From: an uncultured Verrucomicrobiota bacterium
GTDB taxonomy: Bacteria > Verrucomicrobiota > Verrucomicrobiia > Limisphaerales > UBA1412
Reading direction: 5' to 3'
Length of the DNA: 46,005 nt
Assembly (NCBI GenBank): GCA_944389455.1
Contig: CALXMK010000022.1
Span: 1-46,005 of the forward strand
The position numbers and the translations under genes were made by a program. Position 1 is the first letter of the stretch. Every line of letters starts with the position of its first letter. Below, in pieces: positions 16,714 to 24,176 of the stretch. The notes beneath the pieces were generated by a model that was given only the letters and a program-made list of their open reading frames with translations, made no database searches and was not told the origin of the DNA.

Positions 16714-18660
16714 ATGATAAAGAAGATATTAGGGAGAGATTTTTTGGGAGCAATGCTCTTCTGTTTTTTAATGTTAACCGGATGGAGTATATTAGCTGGA
16801 GAAATTCCGTTCCCAGGACAGAGATCAGAGTGGAATGGTTATGACCGGTATGATTTCAAAGTAGAGGGGAGGGAGGCTATTGTGGTTGTTCCTCGACAGG
16901 CTCGGGCAGGGAATCCCTGGGTTTGGAGACCGGCTTTTTTTGATTCTTTTCCGGGGGCTGATATTGCGCTTCTCAAGGAGGGGTTTTATGTGGTGTATTA
17001 CGATTTGACCCATCTCTATGGAAGTCCTCGCGCGATGAAACTTGGCTCCGATTTCTATAAGTACATGACTTCAAGATGGGGGCTTTCGCCTAAAGTGACT
17101 TTGGAGGGGATCAGCCGTGGAGGACTCTTTTCGTTAAATTGGGCTGCGGAGAATACCGAAAAGGTGGCTTGTGTCTATATTGATGCTCCTGTGTGCGACG
17201 TATTCTCTTGGCCCGGACGCAATCATCCCCTTTGGCCGGATTTGCTTCAGGAGTGGAAATTGAGTGATGAGGCGATGAAATTCTTTTCCGGCAATCCAAT
17301 TGATCATCTGGAGCCGATTGCACGAGCGGGAATTCCTGTTTTTTCCGTTTGTGGGCAAGCCGATACCGATGTTCCTTATATAAGGAATATGGAGATTGTC
17401 CGTAAGCGTTTGTTGGAGTTGGGAGGCATAGCACAGGTTATTCTTAAGCCGGGGGTTGCTCATCATCCGCATGGCTTGGAGAATCCGGAGCAAATTTTAG
17501 ATTATCTCATTCGCTGTCAGCCTGAATATAAAGCTTATCAGAGTTTGAACCTACGGGGAACGATGCGGAATGCCTTCTTGAAATTTGAATCCGAAAAGAA
17601 GGGCAGAGTAGCCTTTTTGGGAGGATCTATTACGGAAATGAGGGGCTGGCACAATCGAATTATGGATTCTCTTCGGCAGCGTTTCCCTTGGACTGAATTT
17701 GAATTTATCGAGGCGGGAATTGCTTCCACCGGCAGTACTCCAGGAGCTTTTCGCCTAGAAGAGGATATTTTAAACAAAGGAGAGATCGATTTGCTTTTTG
17801 TAGAAGCTGCTGTTAATGATGATACGAACGGTTTTACTCCAGAAGAACAAGTCCGTGGAATGGAGGGGATTATTCGTCATTCCCGTTTGGCCAATCCACG
17901 CACCGATATTGTAATGCTCTATTTTATTCATGATCCTTTTATTGAAACCTATAAGCAAGGACAAGTTCCAGATGTTATTCTGAATCATGAACGAGTAGCC
18001 AATTACTATCGTATTCCCAGTATCAATCTGGCAGAAGAGGTTTTTCAGCGGATGGAAGCCGAAGAATTTGATTGGAAGAAGTTTGGAGGGACTCATCCTT
18101 CTTGGTTTGGCCATGGAATCTATGCGGCAGCCATTGATGAGCTAATGGATCAAATGTGGCGTAAGAATCCGGAGATCAAGAATCCTGCAGATCATGCATT
18201 GCCCGCACTCCCGTTGGACTCCTACAGCTATTTTGCGGGAGAATTTGTTGATATTCGTCAGGCAGAGTTAGGGGAAGGCTGGAGATATGTAGAATCCTGG
18301 GAACCTTTGCCAGAATATCAAAATATTGAGACTCGAACCGGTTTTGTTCGGGTGCCGATGTTGGTAAGCGAAACCCCTGAGAGTGAATTTAAGCTTGTGT
18401 TCGAGGGTCGAGCAATTGGTATTTTCTGTGTTTGCGGACCGGCATCGGCCACGATTGAGTACAGTATAGACGGAGGTCCTTTCCATACAAAAAATACCTA
18501 TACCAGTTGGAGCCAAAGTCTCTATATCCCATGGCTTTATCTGTTAGAAAGCGAACTTCCGGCTGGAGAACATACCTTGGTGCTTCGGGTAATGAAGAAT
18601 GTGGATTCTCGTTCCCGAGGGCATGAACTCCAAATTCGGAATTTTGTGGTAAATAAATAG
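16714..18660 (+). CDS. Exported two-domain esterase: alpha/beta hydrolase plus SGNH hydrolase
   Basis: This 648-residue protein has an N-terminal signal peptide (hydrophobic GAMLFCFLMLTGWSILAG). Residues 35-270 are an alpha/beta hydrolase with nucleophile elbow GISRGG (Ser about 133), an ADTDVPY segment and an AHHPHGLE segment that can supply the Asp and His. Residues 295-480 are an SGNH/GDSL-type hydrolase with GGSITEMRGWH (block I, Ser about 305), IASTGS (block II Gly), AAVND (block III Asn) and THPSWFGH (block V His). A C-terminal beta-rich region follows (500-648). The likely function is deacylation of extracellular plant or host polysaccharide, supported by the GH43 gene 4 kb downstream. 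The substrate is unknown. It could instead be listed as two carbohydrate esterase domains. Confidence 0.85.
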   Translation: MIKKILGRDFLGAMLFCFLMLTGWSILAGEIPFPGQRSEWNGYDRYDFKVEGREAIVVVPRQARAGNPWVWRPAFFDSFPGADIALLKEGFYVVYYDLTHLYGSPRAMKLGSDFYKYMTSRWGLSPKVTLEGISRGGLFSLNWAAENTEKVACVYIDAPVCDVFSWPGRNHPLWPDLLQEWKLSDEAMKFFSGNPIDHLEPIARAGIPVFSVCGQADTDVPYIRNMEIVRKRLLELGGIAQVILKPGVAHHPHGLENPEQILDYLIRCQPEYKAYQSLNLRGTMRNAFLKFESEKKGRVAFLGGSITEMRGWHNRIMDSLRQRFPWTEFEFIEAGIASTGSTPGAFRLEEDILNKGEIDLLFVEAAVNDDTNGFTPEEQVRGMEGIIRHSRLANPRTDIVMLYFIHDPFIETYKQGQVPDVILNHERVANYYRIPSINLAEEVFQRMEAEEFDWKKFGGTHPSWFGHGIYAAAIDELMDQMWRKNPEIKNPADHALPALPLDSYSYFAGEFVDIRQAELGEGWRYVESWEPLPEYQNIETRTGFVRVPMLVSETPESEFKLVFEGRAIGIFCVCGPASATIEYSIDGGPFHTKNTYTSWSQSLYIPWLYLLESELPAGEHTLVLRVMKNVDSRSRGHELQIRNFVVNK

Positions 18661-18680
18661 TTTCCGCTCGAAAGCGGAAA
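18661..18680 (+). terminator. Short hairpin directly after the esterase stop codon
   Basis: TTTCCGCT-CGAA-AGCGGAAA forms an 8-bp perfect stem with a CGAA tetraloop, starting at the base after the stop codon. It is followed by As, not Ts, so it may be a 3' stabilising hairpin instead of an intrinsic terminator. Confidence 0.45.
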
Positions 18681-18814
18681 AAAATTGTATTTAGCAGTTC
18701 CTTTTAGCTCTTCTAAGAAGGAAGGAGTATTCTTTGTTTTATAAATTCTTGAAAAGAGTTCAACTTGCGTCGCAGCAAAAAATGTGCCATATTTAAAGTG
18801 TTGATATTGACCTT

Positions 18815-20305
18815 ATGAGTCATGAATTAAAGCAGACCATGAAAACGGCTCTCGTGCAGGTGATTGCACCTCAGCTGCAAGAGTCGCTCCAATTATTGAC
18901 GGCTCCTATTATGGAAATCCAGAATAAGGTCAATGAAGAGATAGCTAAAAATCCTGTTTTAGAGATAGATGAAACGGCTCCTTCGGCCTCTCTTTCCTCT
19001 CCTGTTACCCAAGAAGATACCTCTTTTTATAAAGAGAATGAAGGGTTTCTCCGCAAAACCAATCAAGACGAAGAGATTCCTTCCCCGCCGGATACGGCTT
19101 ATAATAATCAGATGCAGGGGATGATCGAGAACAGTGAAAATTGGAAAGATTATTTTGAGAGATCTTATTCAGGAAGATCTGGATCTTCTGGCGTTGATGA
19201 AGAGAGCAGGCAATATTTCTTTGACTCATTAACTGGAGAACAATCCTTGCAGGAGTATTTGCATGAACAAATTCAGAGTCAATCCTTATCTCCTGAGTTG
19301 AATACCACGCTGGAACTATTGCTGGGATATATTGATGACTACGGATATCTGCGGGCTAAGCCTGCTGAGCTTATTTTGGTGACCAATCGTTCCCCTGAGG
19401 AAATTAAGGAGGCTCTGGAGATTATTCATACTCGTTTTGATCCGCCGGGAGTCGGAGCCAAAGATTTGCGCGAATGTCTGTTGATTCAGTTAGAGAGAAA
19501 AGGACAAAAAGACTCTACAGCATGGAAAATTGTGGATAAATATTTGAAATTGCTGGCCTCTAAAAAATTTAATGAAATCGCCTCTGTTCTTAAAGTATCC
19601 ATTCAGCAAGTTCGTCAAGCCGCTGTTCTTATCACTCAGTTGGAGCCTAAGCCTGGAAGACCCTTCTTTTCTTCCGGCACAGTTTATGTGACTCCGGAGA
19701 TCTTTGTAAAAAAGGAGAATGGTCGTTATGTGGTTTCTCTCAATGATGACCTGCTTCCTAAGCTCAAAATTAACAAGATTTACAAAGAGATGATTGGAAC
19801 CAGTAATTCAAAAGAGACACGTTCTTATATCTTGGAAAAAATCCGTGCCGGTAGATTTTTCATTACCAGCTTGGAGCAGCGTCAACAAACCATTCGCAAA
19901 ATTGCCGAAGCCATTGTGGATCGACAGCAGGAATTTATGGAAGAAGGCCCCTCTGGGCTTAGGCCATTGACGATGTCTCAGATAGCAGAAGTTACAGGTG
20001 TTCATGAGACGACTGTCAGCCGAGCCGTGTCGGGCAAATATATCCAAACGCCTCGAGGAATTTATGAATTGCGCTATTTCTTCAGCATAGGGCTCAAAAG
20101 CCATTCGGGGGAAGATATTTCCAATACGAAGATTAAGGTGTTGCTTCAAGAGATGGTTGATAAAGAGGATAAAAGCTCCCCTTTGACGGATCAGGAAATT
20201 GTGGAACGCTTCCGTGAAAAGAATATCAATGTAGCTCGTCGTACTATCAGTAAATATCGACAAGAACTTGATATTCTTCCCTCTTCTCTGCGCAAGGAGA
20301 TCTGA
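18815..20305 (+). CDS. rpoN: RNA polymerase sigma-54 factor
   Basis: At 496 residues it has the normal length of sigma-54. Residues 1-55 are the activator-interacting region (QLQESLQLL, then IAKNPVLEI). An acidic linker follows, then the core-binding domain (about 115-300). The helix-turn-helix reads MSQIAEVTGVHETTVSRAVS (about 387-406). The RpoN box is present near the C-terminus as ARRTISKYRQEL (about 474-485), which contacts the -24 element. It directs transcription at -24/-12 promoters together with enhancer-binding ATPases, none of which is encoded in this window. It is a single gene with no ribosome hibernation or PTS genes after it, unlike the proteobacterial context. Confidence 0.97.
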   Translation: MSHELKQTMKTALVQVIAPQLQESLQLLTAPIMEIQNKVNEEIAKNPVLEIDETAPSASLSSPVTQEDTSFYKENEGFLRKTNQDEEIPSPPDTAYNNQMQGMIENSENWKDYFERSYSGRSGSSGVDEESRQYFFDSLTGEQSLQEYLHEQIQSQSLSPELNTTLELLLGYIDDYGYLRAKPAELILVTNRSPEEIKEALEIIHTRFDPPGVGAKDLRECLLIQLERKGQKDSTAWKIVDKYLKLLASKKFNEIASVLKVSIQQVRQAAVLITQLEPKPGRPFFSSGTVYVTPEIFVKKENGRYVVSLNDDLLPKLKINKIYKEMIGTSNSKETRSYILEKIRAGRFFITSLEQRQQTIRKIAEAIVDRQQEFMEEGPSGLRPLTMSQIAEVTGVHETTVSRAVSGKYIQTPRGIYELRYFFSIGLKSHSGEDISNTKIKVLLQEMVDKEDKSSPLTDQEIVERFREKNINVARRTISKYRQELDILPSSLRKEI

Positions 20306-20338
20306 TTCTCTTTTATAGAGGAGCAGTCAGATTAGAGG

Positions 20339-20366
20339 TTGACATTAAATTTTTTTTTAGAATACT
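20339..20366 (+). promoter_or_regulatory. Candidate promoter for the EEP lipoprotein gene
   Basis: A perfect TTGACA (20339-20344) is followed after 16 bases by AATACT (20361-20366), ending seven bases before the ATG at 20374. If used, the transcript would be nearly leaderless. Confidence 0.4.
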
Positions 20367-20373
20367 CATTTCC

Positions 20374-21522
20374 ATGATGTGCAACATAAATTGTTTTTTT
20401 CTCAAAAAGGCAAAAGGTTTTATAAAAGCCTTTGCAATAGTTGTGTTGTTGGGTGTGCTATTAAGTTCAGGATGTTCTACCACTCAGAAACCTTCGGATG
20501 ACAGATATGAGCAGAAACTTTCGATTCTTTCTTTTAATATTTTCCAGGAGGGAACCCGTTTCCCGAATGGATTTGAATATGTTGCTGATAATATTGCTCA
20601 TATCCAACCTGATATAGTCTCTTTTGCCGAGGTTCGTAATTATAACAATACCGATTTTATTGCCAGAATGATAGAAGCTCTTCAACAGAGGGGCTTGACA
20701 TATTATGGGAAAAAGGGACTTAGCACGGGAGTGATTTCTCGCTATCCTATTGAGGAACAGTTCTTCCTTTGTCCGTGGAAATCAGAGTCGGATGATGGTT
20801 CTGCTACCCGGGTAAAAATTCGCATCAAGGGGCAAGAAATAGTTCTTTATGCTCTGCATTTGGATTGGAGATATTGCTCTTATTATCTGCCTCGTGGATT
20901 CCATAGCAGTCAATGGATACCTATTGATCGGAAAGTAACCGATCCAGAAGAATTGTTGGAAGATAGCCGTAAATCTAATCGAGATGAAATTCTTCGAAAG
21001 GTTATTGAGGATGCTTCCCTGCAAAAGAAAAAAGGAGCTCTGATTTTTATTGCGGGAGATTTCAATGAACCCTCTCATCTGGATTGGCAGCATGATACGC
21101 GGGATCTTTACGCTCATCATGGAGTTGTAGTTGATTGGGAGTGTTCTGCGCTTTTGAAGGAGCAAGGATATATGGATAGTTTTCGTCAGATTTATCCTGA
21201 TTCGGTTACTTTTCCTGGGTTTACCTATCCGGCTTTTGATAAACCGATTGATTTGACCCACTTCGAATGGGATCCTGCTAAAGGGTCGGATAATGAACGA
21301 ATTGATTTTATATATTACTATCCCGATTCCTCGTTGATATTAGAGAGTGTCAGTATAGTAGGTCCCGTTTCGGAAACCTTAAATAACGGAGCCCCTTTGG
21401 TTCCAGCAGAAAGAGATGTTGATTTCCCTCTCTTTATAGCTCCTCATAATGGTTGGGGGAGCGACCATAAAGCTGTTTTCTCAACTTTCAGATTGAATTT
21501 GTCCCAAATGAGCCGGCAATAG
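20374..21522 (+). CDS. Endonuclease/exonuclease/phosphatase family lipoprotein
   Basis: This 382-residue protein has a signal sequence ending in a lipobox (LLSSGC, Cys about 34), so it should be lipid-anchored outside the cytoplasm. The body is an EEP-fold metal-dependent phosphoesterase: ILSFNIFQEG (metal-binding Asn), PDIVSFAEV (catalytic Glu), GLSTGVISRY, FIAGDFNEPSHLDW (Asp/Asn, about residue 228), ERIDFIYY and the terminal GSDHKAVFSTF (catalytic His about 365). These are the standard active-site elements. Relatives cleave nucleic acids, inositol phosphates or sphingomyelin, and the substrate here cannot be told. It starts 68 bases after rpoN but appears to have its own promoter. Confidence 0.85.
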   Translation: MMCNINCFFLKKAKGFIKAFAIVVLLGVLLSSGCSTTQKPSDDRYEQKLSILSFNIFQEGTRFPNGFEYVADNIAHIQPDIVSFAEVRNYNNTDFIARMIEALQQRGLTYYGKKGLSTGVISRYPIEEQFFLCPWKSESDDGSATRVKIRIKGQEIVLYALHLDWRYCSYYLPRGFHSSQWIPIDRKVTDPEELLEDSRKSNRDEILRKVIEDASLQKKKGALIFIAGDFNEPSHLDWQHDTRDLYAHHGVVVDWECSALLKEQGYMDSFRQIYPDSVTFPGFTYPAFDKPIDLTHFEWDPAKGSDNERIDFIYYYPDSSLILESVSIVGPVSETLNNGAPLVPAERDVDFPLFIAPHNGWGSDHKAVFSTFRLNLSQMSRQ

Positions 21523-21727
21523 CCGTAATTTTAAAGGAAGAGACGGATTCAAAATCCAATTTAAAGTCATATTTTTATTTGCTTTCTTATCGGAGAAAAG
21601 CTTTTCCAGCTCGATCTGGCAGCTATATTGTTTTGTGAAGACTTTTAGAATTTTGAGAATTTAAGAAGAACATTTGGAATCTGTTTTTTGCTGATTATAT
21701 TTTTCTTGTCAATATCTCTCTATATAG

Positions 21728-21757
21728 AAAAAGGGGGCGATGTTCCATATCGCCCCC
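21728..21757 (-). terminator. Terminator of the proline-rich protein gene
   Basis: On the minus strand GGGGGCGAT pairs with ATCGCCCCC around a 7-base loop, and the right arm runs directly into TTTTTC. It lies about 85 bases downstream of the stop at 21842. Confidence 0.8.
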
Positions 21758-21810
21758 CCGATGTGCTTACATAGATGTTCCCTATTATGATATGATTTTA
21801 TGTTTATAAT

Positions 21811-21832
21811 ATAAAACGGTTAACCGTTTTAT
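21811..21832. repeat. 22-bp perfect palindrome
   Basis: ATAAAACGGTTAACCGTTTTAT reads the same on both strands. It lies 9 bases past the stop codon of the minus-strand gene. It could be the foot of a hairpin at the mRNA end or an operator-like site; nothing decides between them. Confidence 0.7.
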
Positions 21833-21841
21833 TATTGTTAT

Positions 21842-22558
21842 TTACCAACGAGCTCCGCAATGTCTATAAGCTTTCTTTGAAAAGCCTTTCCCGTGGTGGA
21901 AACCATTAGAACGGTAACCTTTATTAGCGTTATTCCATCCCCAACCCTTATTAAGACAGTTTCTTCTCATAGGAGCGTTCATTTGACAGGGCATATTCAT
22001 TCCGGGGCCAAAATTATATGTTTGTTCCCAGCAAGGAGGAACATTATTAAATCTACAAGGCGCGGATGGACAAAAATTCTGATTATTCCATCCCATGTGA
22101 GCCGCGGGATTCATTCTTCTGCCCTGAGGTATCGGTGGCATATTCCAGCATTGACTGTAGGGTGCGTAAGGCCCCCAAACAGCATCTGCCAATGGACAAT
22201 TAGGTGTCTGCGGATCGATTTGAGGTGCAGGAGCGGGGCCAGCCATACGGGCAGCGCGATTCATTCTTCTGCCCGGGGGAATTGGGGCTTGATCCCAATT
22301 CTGATTACCGGGAGCTTGCGGATCGACCTGAGGTGCAGGAGCGGGGCCAGCCATACGGGCAGCGCGATTCATTCTTCTGCCCGGGGGAATTGGGGCTTGA
22401 TCCCAATTCTGATTACCGGGAGCAGGGTTAAACATGGGTGCCTCCGCGTTGTTTCCAGGAGCCGGAACATTATTATCTTGAGCGTTAAGTCCGGTTGCCG
22501 TCAATAAAACAGTTGCCGTTATCAGTGCGCTTATTTTAGTTAAGTTTCTCATTTTCAT
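21842..22558 (-). CDS. Secreted Pro/Gly/Asn/Cys-rich repeat protein
   Basis: This 238-residue protein has a clear signal peptide (ISALITATVLLTATGLNAQ, cleavage about residue 26). The mature part is low-complexity, with two adjacent identical-type 36-residue repeats containing NQNWDQAPIPPGRRMNRAAR and MAGPAPAPQ, and a third degenerate copy (PPIPQGRRMNPAAHMG). The C-terminal half carries several cysteines, CW and PC pairs, and ends in a basic, aromatic stretch (Gly/His/Lys/Tyr). I recognise no family. A structural envelope or extracellular role is a guess. ATGs at 22558 and 22552 are both possible starts. It is a single gene with its own terminator. Confidence 0.8.
   Translation of the reverse strand: MKMRNLTKISALITATVLLTATGLNAQDNNVPAPGNNAEAPMFNPAPGNQNWDQAPIPPGRRMNRAARMAGPAPAPQVDPQAPGNQNWDQAPIPPGRRMNRAARMAGPAPAPQIDPQTPNCPLADAVWGPYAPYSQCWNMPPIPQGRRMNPAAHMGWNNQNFCPSAPCRFNNVPPCWEQTYNFGPGMNMPCQMNAPMRRNCLNKGWGWNNANKGYRSNGFHHGKGFSKKAYRHCGARW
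22213..22428 (-). repeat. Two tandem 108-bp coding repeats
   Basis: Units 22213-22320 and 22321-22428 start at the same GATCGA sequence and are nearly identical, with small changes such as GATCGATTT versus GATCGACCT. They encode the 36-residue repeats and keep the frame, so copy number could vary without breaking the protein. Confidence 0.88.
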
Positions 22559-22700
22559 TTTATTTTATTTCTAAATTTTATTTGCAATAGCTGGCACGGC
22601 TTGCGCACAGCAATTACATAAATGGAAAACCTGTGTGAAGAAAAAGTTACAAAATTTTTTGTTTTTTTAGATTTTTTACCGGAAGAGTAATGAATAACGA

Positions 22701-22728
22701 TTGAAAAATCCATGAACCCATATAGAAT
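22701..22728 (+). promoter_or_regulatory. Candidate promoter for GH43 gene, nearly leaderless
   Basis: TTGAAA (22701-22706), 16 bases, then TAGAAT (22723-22728), with the ATG at 22735. The expected transcription start would fall at or next to the initiation codon. No Shine-Dalgarno sequence is present. Confidence 0.5.
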
Positions 22729-22734
22729 AAAACC

Positions 22735-23853
22735 ATGTTAAGTTTTATCGGACAATGGAGAAGGGTATCTTTAATTAAGACACTAATTGTGAGTTTATCT
22801 TCAGTTATTTTAATTACGTCAAGCAGTGCAGTCTCCGTTCAAGATTCAGGAGACTCTCCTATAACCCAAAAAGAGACAAAGACTTCATCTGATCAGAAGA
22901 GAAGGAACGCCTTTTTAGCGGATCCGACGATTTTTTATGATCAAGGACGATATTACCTTTATGGGACGGGGAATTTGAGAGCTTTTACCGGCAATCCGCA
23001 AGAAGGATTCATCACCTATTATTCGGAAGATTTGAAGGAATGGTCCGGCCCGGCAGGCGCGGAAGAGGGGTTTGTATTCTGCAAAGGGGATGGTTTTGGA
23101 AAGGGACTCTTCTGGGCTCCCCAAGTTTTTCGATGGAAGGACCACTATTGGTTTGCCTATGCGGCTGATGAATATATTGCCTTGGCTCATTCCGATAGTC
23201 CCCTCGGCCCCTTTACGATGGATCCTCCTCAAAAACTTCCGTCGGCAACACGCCAGATTGATCCCTTCTTTTTCTTTGATGAAGGGAAAATCTATTTCTA
23301 TTATGTCAAATTAGATAAAGGCAACCGCATTTTTGTGGCTGAAATGAAAGACGACCTCAGCGGAATTAAGCCGGAAACGGAGCATTTCTGCATTCACGCC
23401 GGAGATGAAGGATCTCTGTGGGAAAATACCAACAATGCTGATTGGTCGGTGGCAGAGGGGCCGACCGTCATTCGCAGAGAGGATAAATACTACCTCTTTT
23501 ACTCTTGCAACGATTTTCGCAGCAAGGATTACGCCGTCGGCTATGCTGTTTCCGATTCACCTTTAGGTCCTTGGAAGCGCTACGAAGGCAATCCCATTAT
23601 TTCCAGGCATAACGTAGGGCACCACGGTTCGGGGCATGGGGATATCTTTATCACGCCGGAGGGAAAGATGTATTACGTCCTTCACACTCACTTCTCCAAG
23701 GAGAAGGTTCAGATTCGCCGAACCGCTTTAGTGGAGATGAGAGCCGAAGAGAAAGAGGGGGAAGAGACGGTCTTTTCTATCCTTCCGGAAACATTCCGCT
23801 TTATCGAAGTCCCTGCGGAGAAAACAGCCCCTGCGGAAAACCTCGGGAAATAG
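22735..23853 (+). CDS. Glycoside hydrolase family 43-type enzyme
   Basis: This 372-residue protein has an N-terminal hydrophobic export segment (about residues 10-33). The five-bladed propeller of GH43 is recognisable from FLADPTIFYDQGRYYLYGTG (base Asp about 62), LFWAPQVFRWKDHYWFAYA, RQIDPFFFFDEGKIYFYYV (modulating Asp about 176), VAEGPTVIRREDKYYLFYS (acid Glu about 241) and the late GHHGSGHGDIF histidine motif. The repeated SDSPLGP blade edges fit too. GH43 members are beta-xylosidases, alpha-L-arabinofuranosidases or arabinanases acting with inversion; the specificity is not resolvable by eye. It fits a saprophytic or gut polysaccharide-degrading lifestyle along with the esterase upstream. 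Confidence 0.88.
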   Translation: MLSFIGQWRRVSLIKTLIVSLSSVILITSSSAVSVQDSGDSPITQKETKTSSDQKRRNAFLADPTIFYDQGRYYLYGTGNLRAFTGNPQEGFITYYSEDLKEWSGPAGAEEGFVFCKGDGFGKGLFWAPQVFRWKDHYWFAYAADEYIALAHSDSPLGPFTMDPPQKLPSATRQIDPFFFFDEGKIYFYYVKLDKGNRIFVAEMKDDLSGIKPETEHFCIHAGDEGSLWENTNNADWSVAEGPTVIRREDKYYLFYSCNDFRSKDYAVGYAVSDSPLGPWKRYEGNPIISRHNVGHHGSGHGDIFITPEGKMYYVLHTHFSKEKVQIRRTALVEMRAEEKEGEETVFSILPETFRFIEVPAEKTAPAENLGK

Positions 23854-24176
23854 AGTTCGGACTTCTTCCGGCGGAAATAATATCCAACTAGGAGAACATC
23901 TCCTGCTGCCCTCATAAGAAGGAAACGCCAAATTTGCATAAACAAGGCTTGTGGGAAATATAGAAATCCTGCGAGCCTAAATTATTTTTGTGGATGGGAT
24001 ACCGCTTCCGGGGATGAGTTTATCCGCCGGTTTTGATTTCGGAATTTGTTCTCCTGGAAAGAGTCCTGAATTCGCTGTTCAACGTATAACATCTTCTCAC
24101 CAACCCTATTAACACCCGTTCCTGGAGCGCTGTTCTTAGCGCTTTAGTTCGTAATTTTCAAATGCCGCTTAATAAA
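23854..24176. other. Spacer at the left boundary of the acquired island
   Basis: No gene is recognised. It contains the left direct repeat (24004-24034) and a small hairpin (AGCGCT at 24126-24131 and 24138-24143). Confidence 0.6.
24004..24034. repeat. Left direct repeat of the hsd/uvrA-like island
   Basis: GCTTCC, three bases, then GATGAGTTTATCCGCC (24013-24028), one base, GTTTT. The same arrangement recurs in the same orientation at 34355-34385, with 27 of 31 positions equal and the 16-bp core perfect. The pair brackets the restriction-modification and uvrA-like region. Confidence 0.7.

Larger units (their letters stand above)
21523..21841. other. Convergent intergenic spacer with hairpins
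   Basis: No gene is seen. It holds a minus-strand terminator (21733-21757) and a 22-bp perfect palindrome (21811-21832). The first 200 bases are AT-rich and otherwise featureless. Confidence 0.6.

Noticed and set aside
22204..22431. Plus-strand 75-codon frame with internal repeats
   Set aside because: It is a by-product of the 108-bp repeats of the minus-strand proline-rich gene, which has a signal peptide and terminator.
22592..22604. Sigma-54-like -24/-12 site (TGGCAC...TTGC)
   Set aside because: Only three bases separate the two halves, where five are needed for the -24/-12 geometry, and no GH43 leader geometry fits.
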